Assembly (NCBI GenBank): GCA_902494625.1
Contig: CABUUB010000044.1
Span: forward strand, 1-14,750
Length of the DNA: 14,750 nt
Direction: 5' to 3'
From: an uncultured Collinsella sp.
Lineage (GTDB): Bacteria; Actinomycetota; Coriobacteriia; Coriobacteriales; Coriobacteriaceae
Below are positions 1-5,827 of the stretch, piece after piece (positions within the stretch are counted from its first letter, which is position 1; each line of letters opens with the position of its first letter). The position numbers and the translations under genes are program-made. A model generated the notes under the pieces. It did not search any database and had not been told where the DNA came from. It saw only the letters and a program-made list of their open reading frames with translations.

Positions 1-492
1 ATGCAGGGCTTCCATGGCGCTGCCGGTCATATGGGCCACATCGAGTGCTCGGCTGCCGCCGGCATTCCCTGCGCCTGCGGCCGTTCTGGCCATCTAGAGT
101 CGGTTGCTTCGGGCACTTCCATTGGTCGTATGTACGATGAGCGCTTCGGTCGCGTCGACCCCAGCCGTCCTTCGGTCGGTCGCGACGTGAACGACCTGTG
201 CCGTGCGGGCGACGCAAAGGCGACCGAGGTCATCCATGACGCCGGCTTTGCGCTGGGTGCCAGCTTGGGCTCGCTCGCTAACATTCTGGACCCTGAGGTC
301 ATCGTGCTTTCGGGCGGCGTGATTCACCAAGGTCCCGATTGGCGTTCGCAGACGTGGAAGGACTCGGTGCACGAGGGCTATGCCAGCCAGGCGCTCGATC
401 CGCTTCAGGACACGCCGATCCTTATCGGTTCTCTGGAGGGTGATGCTCCGCTCATCGGTGCCGCCGAACACCTTCTTGCGTCGCTGAAGTAA
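1..492 (+). CDS. nanK: ROK-family sugar kinase, probable N-acetylmannosamine kinase (C-terminal part, 5' end outside window)
   Basis: This is the C-terminal 163 residues of a ROK kinase; the ATP-binding N-terminal half lies before the window, so the ATG at base 1 is probably internal. Visible residues 8-13 read AGHMGH, with His where most ROK sugar kinases carry Glu; E. coli NanK has the comparable AGHIGH. The zinc-site segment follows as CACGRSGHLE (residues 24-33), with His31 at the position of the usual last Cys. The segment VIVLSGGV near residues 100-107 and the glycine/alanine-rich C-terminus fit the ROK fold. If it is NanK it phosphorylates N-acetylmannosamine to the 6-phosphate, the substrate of the NanE encoded 140 bp downstream on the same strand; that context is the main reason for preferring NanK over glucokinase. 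ROK family membership is secure; the substrate is inferred. Confidence 0.75.
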   Translation: MQGFHGAAGHMGHIECSAAAGIPCACGRSGHLESVASGTSIGRMYDERFGRVDPSRPSVGRDVNDLCRAGDAKATEVIHDAGFALGASLGSLANILDPEVIVLSGGVIHQGPDWRSQTWKDSVHEGYASQALDPLQDTPILIGSLEGDAPLIGAAEHLLASLK

Positions 493-509
493 ACATAACT
501 ACCAAGTGC

Positions 510-607
510 GCCTTCTGAGGTGCCGCAGATTGACATGAAAGAGGAGCGAAGCGTACTTCGGTACGCGAGCGACGGTTTGAACGTCAAGGTGCGGTGTCTC
601 AGAAGGC
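510..607 (+). repeat. 98-nt long imperfect inverted repeat / structured RNA element
   Basis: Bases 510-534 pair with 583-607. The outer 10 bp (GCCTTCTGAG against CTCAGAAGGC) are perfect; three G-U pairs, then five Watson-Crick pairs, two mismatches and five more pairs follow, giving 23 of 25 paired positions when read as + strand RNA. The interior holds a second hairpin, GCGTAC (551-556) and GTACGC (561-566), closing a cUUCGg tetraloop, a very stable RNA loop. Because the G-U pairs would become A-C mismatches in the opposite transcript, the structure looks adapted to + strand RNA. The 3' arm is followed by TGTTTT (608-613), a weak U tract, so partial termination is possible. It lies wholly between nanK and the preferred nanE start. 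It could be a dispersed palindromic repeat, a small MITE-like element or a processing/stability element; no target duplication is evident. Confidence 0.7.
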
Positions 608-632
608 TGTTTTGAGAAAGGTTGAGTCGAAC

Positions 633-1319
633 ATGACCGTCGATCCTTTGATTCAATCCCTGAAGGGCAAGCTCGTCGTGAGCGTTCAGGCGTATATGGG
701 CGAGCCGCTTCGTACGCCCGAGACCATGGCGCAAATGTCTCGCGCTTGCGAGCTCGGCGGCGCCGCCGCCATTCGCTGCCAGGGCCTTGCCGACATTGCC
801 GCCATTAAGGGTCGCTGTGAGGTTCCCGTCATCGGCCTGTGGAAGGATGGGCACGAGGGCGTTTACATCACGCCGACGCTGCGTCACGCTCGCGCCTGCG
901 TTGCTGCCGGTGCCGATATCGTGGCGATCGACGCCACCGATCGTCCGCGCCCCGATGGCAAGACGGTCGAGGATACCTTCCGCCCGCTGCACGAGGAGGG
1001 TGTGCTCCTGATGGCGGATTGTGCCACCATCGAGGACATTCGCCGTGCTGTTGATATGGGCTTTGACCTGGTATCCACCACGCTTTCTCACGGCGTCGCC
1101 GCCATCGACTGCACCATGGCCGATGGCCCCGACCTGCCGCTCCTGCGTCAGGCGACTGAGGAATTCCCCGGCCTTCCTATCATTTGCGAGGGTCGCGTGC
1201 ATACGCCCGAGGAGGCTCGCGCCGCGATCGATGCTGGCGCCTGGGCCGTTGTCGTCGGCACCGCCATCACGCACCCCACGAGTATTACGAGTTGGTTCAA
1301 GGCTGCACTTGAGGCGTAA
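633..1319 (+). CDS. nanE: N-acetylmannosamine-6-phosphate 2-epimerase
   Basis: NanE converts N-acetylmannosamine-6-phosphate to N-acetylglucosamine-6-phosphate in cytoplasmic sialic acid and amino-sugar breakdown. The 228-residue product is the usual size of this TIM-barrel family. Recognisable segments are AAAIRCQG (44-51), VIGLWKDG (66-73) with the likely catalytic Lys71, DIVAIDATDRPRP (95-107), MADCATIED (127-135), STTLSHG (148-154), the ICEGRVHTPEEA segment with likely catalytic Glu186, and GAWAVVVGTAIT near the phosphate site. The ATG at 633 is chosen because GAGAAAGG (614-621) lies upstream; an in-frame GTG at 594 sits inside the hairpin element and would add non-family residues. It follows the NanK-like kinase, its functional partner, and is followed by a hairpin with a U-rich tail at 1371-1407. 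Confidence 0.93.
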   Translation: MTVDPLIQSLKGKLVVSVQAYMGEPLRTPETMAQMSRACELGGAAAIRCQGLADIAAIKGRCEVPVIGLWKDGHEGVYITPTLRHARACVAAGADIVAIDATDRPRPDGKTVEDTFRPLHEEGVLLMADCATIEDIRRAVDMGFDLVSTTLSHGVAAIDCTMADGPDLPLLRQATEEFPGLPIICEGRVHTPEEARAAIDAGAWAVVVGTAITHPTSITSWFKAALEA

Positions 1320-1346
1320 GACAGGCCTCGTATCCGCTCGGGGCGG

Positions 1347-1352
1347 TATACT
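1347..1352 (+). promoter_or_regulatory. possible -10 box ahead of rapZ
   Basis: TATACT matches the sigma-70 -10 consensus at five of six positions in the nanE-rapZ gap, but no convincing -35 hexamer lies 16-18 bp upstream. A transcript from here would begin near 1359 and run straight into the hairpin at 1371-1400, so that hairpin could act on rapZ as well as on nanE. Confidence 0.3.
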
Positions 1353-1370
1353 CAATATAGGCAATTGACC

Positions 1371-1407
1371 GCGCGGGATCTGGGTTGCTGGGTCCCGCGC
1401 TTGTTTT
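1371..1407 (+). terminator. hairpin with U-rich tail between nanE and rapZ (terminator or attenuator)
   Basis: GCGCGGGA (1371-1378) pairs perfectly with TCCCGCGC (1393-1400); weaker T-G and C-G pairs can extend it inward. TTGTTTT (1401-1407) follows directly, the layout of an intrinsic terminator. It lies 52 nt after the nanE stop and only 14 nt before the rapZ ATG, leaving no room for a separate promoter between them. It therefore either ends nanE transcription with leaky read-through, or attenuates rapZ. Confidence 0.6.
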
Positions 1408-1420
1408 CGGGAGGCAGCAC

Positions 1421-2341
1421 ATGCAAAAGGGAGATGCCATGGATGCGGCGGAGCGCTCGGAGCGCATCCCCGATATCGTCATCATCACCGGAATGTCCGG
1501 ATCGGGCCGCACACAGGCCATGCACGTGTTCGAGGACATGGGCTATTTTTGCATCGATAACCTGCCTCCGCGTCTCATCGCCCAGCTTGCCGAGCTCGTC
1601 GGCATCAATACGGGCGTGGGCAGGCATCTCGCCGTCACCTGTGACCTGCGCAGCCAGGGCTTGTTCGATGAGCTGCTCGATGCCGTTGCCGCACTCGAGG
1701 AGCGCGAGATGAGCTGTGACATCGTGTTTCTCGAGGCCTCTGACGAGGTGCTGATCCGTCGCTATAGCGAAAACCGCCGCCGCCATCCCATTGCCAAGTC
1801 GGGGGAGACTACGGCCGATGCGATTCAGCGCGAGCGCCTGCAGCTGCAGGGTGTGCGCGATCGAGCCGATATGATCATCGACACGAGCCGCCTGCGTACC
1901 TCTGCCCTGCGCAACAAATTGCGCATGGCGTTCTCCGAGTTGTCCGACCAGCAGCTCATGGACGTTCACGTGTTCTCGTTTGGCTTTAAGCACGGTATGC
2001 CCGTCGAGGCGGACATTATGATCGACGTTCGCTTCCTGCCCAATCCGTTCTACGATCCCGCGATGCGCACCATGACCGGTCTCGATAAGAAGGTCTCCGA
2101 CTTTGTTCTGGACCATCCCAAGACCCAGGAGTTCTGGAAAGCTTGGACGCAGCTGCTCGATACGGTCATGCCCGGCTATATCGCGGAGGGCAAGCCACAG
2201 CTTTCTATTGCCATCGGCTGCACGGGCGGTCAACACCGCAGCGTTGCCATCGCCGAGGCCACGGCACGTTATTTGGAAGGTGCCCAATATCACGTGAGCA
2301 TTTCCCACCGCGACCTGTCGCGCGCCAACACGAAAGCATAG
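1421..2341 (+). CDS. rapZ: RapZ/YvcJ-family nucleotide-binding protein
   Basis: Cytoplasmic P-loop protein of the RapZ (YvcJ, UPF0042) family. In E. coli RapZ is the RNase E adapter that controls the small RNA GlmZ; in Gram-positives the role is less defined. From the ATG at 1421 (GGGAGG at 1409-1414, 6-nt spacing) it has 306 residues. The Walker A segment GMSGSGRT (24-31) has Arg in place of the usual Lys. FEDMGYFCIDNLPP (37-50), SFGFKHGMP (186-194), RFLPNPF (204-210) and GCTGGQHRS (266-274) are family signatures. The last residues, ISHRDLSRANTKA, lack the Lys/Arg cluster that E. coli RapZ uses to bind RNA. An in-frame ATG at 1439 with AAAGGGAG before it is an alternative start six codons in. 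whiA begins 6 nt downstream, so the two are almost surely co-transcribed. Confidence 0.92.
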   Translation: MQKGDAMDAAERSERIPDIVIITGMSGSGRTQAMHVFEDMGYFCIDNLPPRLIAQLAELVGINTGVGRHLAVTCDLRSQGLFDELLDAVAALEEREMSCDIVFLEASDEVLIRRYSENRRRHPIAKSGETTADAIQRERLQLQGVRDRADMIIDTSRLRTSALRNKLRMAFSELSDQQLMDVHVFSFGFKHGMPVEADIMIDVRFLPNPFYDPAMRTMTGLDKKVSDFVLDHPKTQEFWKAWTQLLDTVMPGYIAEGKPQLSIAIGCTGGQHRSVAIAEATARYLEGAQYHVSISHRDLSRANTKA

Positions 2342-2347
2342 GCCTGC

Positions 2348-3277
2348 ATGTCGTTTACCGCCGAGGTGCGTGACGAGCTCGCGCGCTGCGAACCCGAATG
2401 TGAATACTGCGATTTGTCGACGCTTGCCGCCCTGACGCGTGTGAGCGGTACACTTTCGCTGGCCGGCTCCGGGCGGTATCGTTTGACGGTTGCGACCGAG
2501 ACGGGCGCCGTCGCGCGCACGATGATCACACTGACGCATCGCATCCTTAAGCTCAAAACGGAATTCACCGTTCGTAAATCTGTATTGCATAAGGTTCGAA
2601 ACTACCTCATTACCCTGCCCGATCAACCCGACCTGGACAAGGCTCTGGTGCTGCTGGGTATCCTCGACCGTAGGGGAGGACTTGTCGCCGGCGTGCCCCG
2701 ACATATCGTTGCGCGTCCTTGCTGTAGACTTGCCTATATCCGCGGCGCGCTTATCGCGGGCGGCTTCGTGGCCGATCCACGCGGCGATTTTCATTTGGAA
2801 ATCGCGGTGCAGGGCGAGCAATATGCCAAGGGGCTTTGCGATCTGTTGGAGCAGATTGGGGTCCATGCGCGTGTTAATGCACGGCGGGGGTCATATGCCG
2901 TGTACATTAAGAGCGCCGAGGAAATCGAGCATCTTTTAAAGCTGATTGGTGCCAAGCGCAGCGTTGCCGAGATTGAGGAGGCGCGTGCGGTCAAGTTGGT
3001 TAAGAACGATGTGAACCGTCGCGTGAACGCCGAACTCGCCAACCAGACCAGAAGCGCCGGTGCCGCCCAACATCAGCTTGCGCTTATCGATGAGCTCGAG
3101 CAGCGTGGCCTTCGCGATGCGCTTCCGGATGCCTTGGCGGTCTTTTGCGACCTGCGCGAGCGATATCCCGATCTGTCGCTGCGTGATTTGGGGGAGATGG
3201 CTGACCCTCCCTTGTCGAAGTCGGCCCTCTACCATCGAGTTTTGAGGCTTGAAAAGCTCATTGAAGCAAACAGGTAG
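2348..3277 (+). CDS. whiA: WhiA-type sporulation/cell-division transcription regulator homologue
   Basis: WhiA proteins join a LAGLIDADG-homing-endonuclease-like fold that has lost its catalytic residues to a C-terminal helix-turn-helix. In Streptomyces WhiA controls sporulation septation; in non-sporulating Gram-positives it affects cell division and chromosome segregation. The 309-residue protein begins MSFTAEVRDELAR, the typical family start. The LAGLIDADG-like core is seen around CCRLAYIRGALIAGGF (125-140) and DFHLEIAV (147-154). The C-terminal segment, roughly 270-305, contains LSLRDLGEM and PPLSKSALYHRV, the conserved DNA-binding part. No strong ribosome binding site precedes the ATG, and with rapZ ending 6 nt upstream, translational coupling is likely. 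In most relatives yvcK sits between rapZ and whiA; it is absent here. Downstream comes gap, as in other actinobacteria. Confidence 0.95.
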   Translation: MSFTAEVRDELARCEPECEYCDLSTLAALTRVSGTLSLAGSGRYRLTVATETGAVARTMITLTHRILKLKTEFTVRKSVLHKVRNYLITLPDQPDLDKALVLLGILDRRGGLVAGVPRHIVARPCCRLAYIRGALIAGGFVADPRGDFHLEIAVQGEQYAKGLCDLLEQIGVHARVNARRGSYAVYIKSAEEIEHLLKLIGAKRSVAEIEEARAVKLVKNDVNRRVNAELANQTRSAGAAQHQLALIDELEQRGLRDALPDALAVFCDLRERYPDLSLRDLGEMADPPLSKSALYHRVLRLEKLIEANR

Positions 3278-3322
3278 TTTAAAGTATCGACTTATATACG
3301 GATTTAACTGCTGTTTTATTCT

Positions 3323-3336
3323 TTAAAACGTTTTAA
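3323..3336. promoter_or_regulatory. perfect 14-bp palindrome upstream of gap, candidate operator
   Basis: TTAAAACGTTTTAA is a perfect palindrome centred on CG, the style of LacI/GalR-family operators. Against the CcpA cre core TGNAANCGNTNNCA it differs only at the symmetric second and second-last positions. It sits 56 bp upstream of the proposed gap -10 box and 46 bp after the whiA stop, in unusually AT-rich sequence. The regulator is unknown; the site could also be a chance AT-rich dyad. Confidence 0.45.
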
Positions 3337-3352
3337 CGTAAATTTGATTTTC

Positions 3353-3376
3353 AATTTCGAGCATTCTCGTGAAATT
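3353..3376. promoter_or_regulatory. second dyad overlapping the proposed gap -35 region
   Basis: AATTTCGAG (3353-3361) and CTCGTGAAATT (3366-3376) form an inverted repeat with a 4-bp spacer and a 2-nt bulge. It covers the possible -35 box at 3369-3374. No T tract follows, so it does not look like a whiA terminator. A regulator binding here would block RNA polymerase. Confidence 0.3.
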
Positions 3377-3398
3377 CAAGTCAAAAAAAAGGTATATT
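3369..3398 (+). promoter_or_regulatory. candidate gap promoter
   Basis: The -10 candidate TATATT (3393-3398) is 18 bp from a weak -35 candidate GTGAAA (3369-3374, four of six matches), with an A-rich stretch of eight As in the spacer. It would place the start of transcription near 3405 and give a leader of about 65 nt carrying the stem-loop at 3419-3453. The -10 is good; the -35 is poor. Confidence 0.45.
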
Positions 3399-3418
3399 AG
3401 GCGAGTGGTTAGTTTGTG

Positions 3419-3453
3419 GGCCTCAACGGCAGGCGCTGTAGCTTGCGGGGGCC
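3419..3453 (+). other. stem-loop in the gap leader
   Basis: GGCCTC (3419-3424) pairs with GGGGCC (3448-3453), including one U-G pair, and inside it GCAGGC (3429-3434) pairs with GCTTGC (3441-3446) around the loop GCTGTA. It ends 5 nt before the gap Shine-Dalgarno AAAGGAG (3459-3465). No U tract follows, so it is more likely an mRNA-stability or translation element than a terminator. Confidence 0.5.
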
Positions 3454-3470
3454 TTACGAAAGGAGACACA

Positions 3471-4496
3471 ATGGCAGTAAAGGTTGCTATTAACGGCTTC
3501 GGTCGCATCGGTCGTCTGGCCTTCCGTCAGATGTTCGGTCATGAGGGCTCCGAGATCGTCGCTATCAACGACCTCACCTCTCCCGATATGCTCGCTTACC
3601 TGCTGAAGTACGACTCCACGCAGGGCAACTATGCTCGCGATCACGAAGTCGTTGCTGGCGAGGATTCCATCACCGTTGACGGCAAGGAGATCAAGATCTA
3701 CAAGGAGGCCGACGCCAACAACCTGCCTTGGGGCGACCTCGACGTCGACGTCGTTCTCGAGTGCACCGGCTTCTACACCAGCAAGGCTAAGGCTCAGGCC
3801 CACATCAACGCTGGCGCCAAGAAGGTCGTCATCTCCGCTCCGGCTGGCAGCGATCTGCCCACCATCGTGTACAACGTCAACCATGAGACGCTGACCGCTG
3901 ATGACAACATCATCTCCGCTGCCTCCTGCACGACGAACTGCCTCGCCCCGATGGCCAAGGGCCTGAACGACTTCGCCCCCATCGTCTCCGGCATCATGAC
4001 CACCATCCACGCCTTCACCGGCGACCAGATGCCGCTCGACGGCCCGCAGCGCAAGGGCAACTTCCGTCGCTCCCGCGCCTGCTCCGAGAACATCGTCCCG
4101 AACACCACGGGCGCTGCCAAGGCCATCGGCCTGGTTCTCCCCGAGCTCAACGGCAAGCTCATCGGTGCCGCTCAGCGCGTCCCGACGCCGACCGGCTCGC
4201 TGACCAACCTCTACGCCGTCGTTGACAAGAAGGTCACCGTCGACGAGGTCAACGCTGCCATGAAGGCCTACGCCGAGACCATCCCCGATACCTTCGCCTA
4301 CAACGAGGACCAGATCGTCTCCCGCGACATCGTCGGCGAGACCCACGGCTCCATCTTCGATGCCACTCAGACCATGTGCTCTGACCTCGGCAACGGCCAG
4401 ACCCTCGTTCAGGTCACCTCTTGGTACGACAACGAGAACTCTTACACCTCTCAGATGGTCCGCACCATCAAGTACTTCGAGAAGTTCGTTGCCTAA
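3471..4496 (+). CDS. gap: glyceraldehyde-3-phosphate dehydrogenase, type I
   Basis: GAPDH oxidises glyceraldehyde-3-phosphate to 1,3-bisphosphoglycerate, using NAD and phosphate, in cytoplasmic glycolysis. The 341-residue product is full length. It starts with the Rossmann motif INGFGRIGR (7-15), followed by Asn33-Asp34, where Asp favours NAD. The catalytic segment ASCTTNCLAP carries Cys153, and His180 in TTIHAFTGDQ is its usual partner; substrate-binding RRSRACSENIVPNTTGA and the C-terminal SWYDNENSYTSQM are intact. The ATG at 3471 has AAAGGAG 5 nt upstream; the open frame back to 3369 would add about 34 residues with no family counterpart and is rejected. It has its own upstream region and a strong terminator at 4536-4580, so it can be set apart from pgk-tpiA-gpmI. 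Codon use is strongly biased toward C-ending codons and AAG, as expected of a highly expressed gene. Confidence 0.98.
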   Translation: MAVKVAINGFGRIGRLAFRQMFGHEGSEIVAINDLTSPDMLAYLLKYDSTQGNYARDHEVVAGEDSITVDGKEIKIYKEADANNLPWGDLDVDVVLECTGFYTSKAKAQAHINAGAKKVVISAPAGSDLPTIVYNVNHETLTADDNIISAASCTTNCLAPMAKGLNDFAPIVSGIMTTIHAFTGDQMPLDGPQRKGNFRRSRACSENIVPNTTGAAKAIGLVLPELNGKLIGAAQRVPTPTGSLTNLYAVVDKKVTVDEVNAAMKAYAETIPDTFAYNEDQIVSRDIVGETHGSIFDATQTMCSDLGNGQTLVQVTSWYDNENSYTSQMVRTIKYFEKFVA

Positions 4497-4535
4497 TTTG
4501 GCTTTTAGCGAATAGCTCGTTGAGCGTCTAAAGAA

Positions 4536-4580
4536 GGGCGCGGCCTTATAGGGCTTACACCCTAGGGTCGCGCCCTTTTT
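4536..4580 (+). terminator. intrinsic terminator after gap
   Basis: A stem of about 13 bp starts with GGGCGCGG at 4536-4543 and ends with CGCGCCC at 4569-4575 on the other arm, with two G-U pairs. TTTTT (4576-4580) follows directly. It lies 39 nt after the gap stop and separates gap from pgk. Confidence 0.9.
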
Positions 4581-4590
4581 ATAAGAAATC

Positions 4591-4613
4591 GTCTGCCGTA
4601 ATGGGAGGCAGAC
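4591..4613 (+). other. stem-loop in the pgk leader
   Basis: GTCTGCC (4591-4597) pairs perfectly with GGCAGAC (4607-4613) around a 9-nt loop. The hairpin holds the upstream in-frame ATG (4601) and a decoy GGGAGG in its loop and 3' arm, and ends 7 nt before the AAAGG (4621-4625) that precedes the chosen pgk start. It could favour use of the ATG at 4637. Confidence 0.5.
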
Positions 4614-4636
4614 ACGTACGAAAGGTAGAAGCAAAC

Positions 4637-5827
4637 ATGGCCTTTACCAAGAAGACCGTCCGCGACATCGATGTCGACGGCAAGCGCGTTCTCGTCCGCG
4701 TTGACTTCAACGTGCCTATCAAGGATGGCGTCGTTGGCGACACCACCCGTATCAAGGCTGCCCTGCCCACCATCAACTATCTCGTTGAGCACAACGCTCG
4801 CGTCATCCTCATGAGCCACCTCGGCCGTCCCGATGGCACCGGCTTCCAGCCCGAGCTGTCCCTCGAGCCCGTCGCCAAGAAGCTCGCCGAGCTCTCTGGT
4901 CTCGACGTTGCCTTTGTCGCCGACACTTACGGCGAGAAGGCTGCCGAGGCTGTCGCTGCCGTCGAGCCGGGCAAGGTTCTCGTTCTCGAGAACGTCCGCT
5001 TCGATAAGCGTGAGAAGAAGAACGATCCCGAGATCGCCAAGAAGCTCGCTTCCTATGGTGACGTCTTCGTTCTCGATGCCTTCGGTACCGCTCACCGCGC
5101 CCAGGGTTCCGTCGTGGGCCCCGCCGCTTACCTGCCTGCCGTCGCTGGCTTCCTGCTTGAGAAGGAGGTCGACACGCTGACCGGCATCTTCGCCGAGCCC
5201 GAGCGCCCCTTCGTCGCTATCGTCGGCGGTTCCAAGGTTTCCTCCAAGATCGGCGTTCTCGATCACCTCATCGACTCCGCTGACACCCTGATCATCGGTG
5301 GCGGTATGGCCTACACCTTCTTCCTGGCTCAGGGCCTGTCCGTCGGTCAGTCCCTCAAGGAAGAGGACTGGGTCGAGCGCGCTGGCGAGATGCTCAAGAA
5401 GGCCGAGGAGAAGGGCGTCAAGATCCTGCTCCCCATCGACAACCGCGTTGCCGATCACTTTGGCGAGGACGCTGTCCCCGAGGTTGTCGCTTCCGACGCT
5501 ATCCCCGACGATCGTGAGGGCATGGACATCGGCCCCAAGACCGAGGAGCTTTATGCCGAGGCCGTCAAGGGCGCCAAGACCGTGTTCTGGAACGGCCCCA
5601 TGGGCGTTTTCGAGTTTGACAACTTCGCTCATGGCACCCAGGCTATCGCCGAGGCTGTCGCCGAGGCCGACTGCACCTCGATTATCGGCGGTGGCGACTC
5701 TGTCGCAGCTGTCAACAAGTTTAACCTGGCCGACAAGATGAGCTGGATCTCCACCGGCGGTGGCGCTTCCATGGAGCTCGTCGAGGGTAAGGCCCTGCCC
5801 GGAGTGGAGGCGCTTCTCGATGCCTAA
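4637..5827 (+). CDS. pgk: phosphoglycerate kinase
   Basis: PGK transfers the acyl phosphate of 1,3-bisphosphoglycerate to ADP, the first ATP-yielding step of glycolysis. The 396 residues are normal for the bacterial enzyme. Substrate-side residues lie in RVDFNVP (21-27, Asp23 and Asn25), Arg38, SHLGRP (60-65) and ENVRF (118-122); DAFGTAHRA (147-155) is intact. The nucleotide side shows VGGSKVSSK (197-204), WNGPMGVFE (318-326), GGGDSVAA (351-358) and STGGGASME (372-380). The ATG at 4637 is preferred over an in-frame ATG at 4601 because the latter lies in a hairpin loop and adds residues before the canonical MAFTKKTVRDID start. No clear promoter is visible in the 56 nt after the gap terminator; expression by read-through or from an unseen promoter is possible. 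tpiA overlaps its 3' end by 8 bp. Confidence 0.98.
   Translation: MAFTKKTVRDIDVDGKRVLVRVDFNVPIKDGVVGDTTRIKAALPTINYLVEHNARVILMSHLGRPDGTGFQPELSLEPVAKKLAELSGLDVAFVADTYGEKAAEAVAAVEPGKVLVLENVRFDKREKKNDPEIAKKLASYGDVFVLDAFGTAHRAQGSVVGPAAYLPAVAGFLLEKEVDTLTGIFAEPERPFVAIVGGSKVSSKIGVLDHLIDSADTLIIGGGMAYTFFLAQGLSVGQSLKEEDWVERAGEMLKKAEEKGVKILLPIDNRVADHFGEDAVPEVVASDAIPDDREGMDIGPKTEELYAEAVKGAKTVFWNGPMGVFEFDNFAHGTQAIAEAVAEADCTSIIGGGDSVAAVNKFNLADKMSWISTGGGASMELVEGKALPGVEALLDA

Noticed and set aside
530..535. Perfect TTGACA -35 hexamer in the nanK-nanE gap
   Set aside because: No -10 box lies 16-19 bp downstream, and the bases are part of the paired stem of the hairpin element, which explains them.
594..632. 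Upstream GTG start extending nanE by 13 residues
   Set aside because: It lies in the 3' arm of the hairpin element and the added residues are not family-like; the ATG at 633 has a fitting ribosome binding site.
2348..3277. LAGLIDADG-like fold as a homing endonuclease or mobile element
   Set aside because: The gene is WhiA, in which this fold is a non-catalytic part of a transcription regulator, and it sits in its conserved neighbourhood with no intron or intein signs.
3278..3360. Intrinsic terminator for whiA in the AT-rich spacer
   Set aside because: The dyads here are AT-rich or bulged and none is followed by a T tract; regulatory sites for gap explain them better.
3369..3470. N-terminal extension of gap by about 34 residues
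   Set aside because: The product would begin with unrelated residues before the canonical MAVKVAINGFGRIGR start, and it would overlap the proposed promoter; the ATG at 3471 has a strong AAAGGAG.
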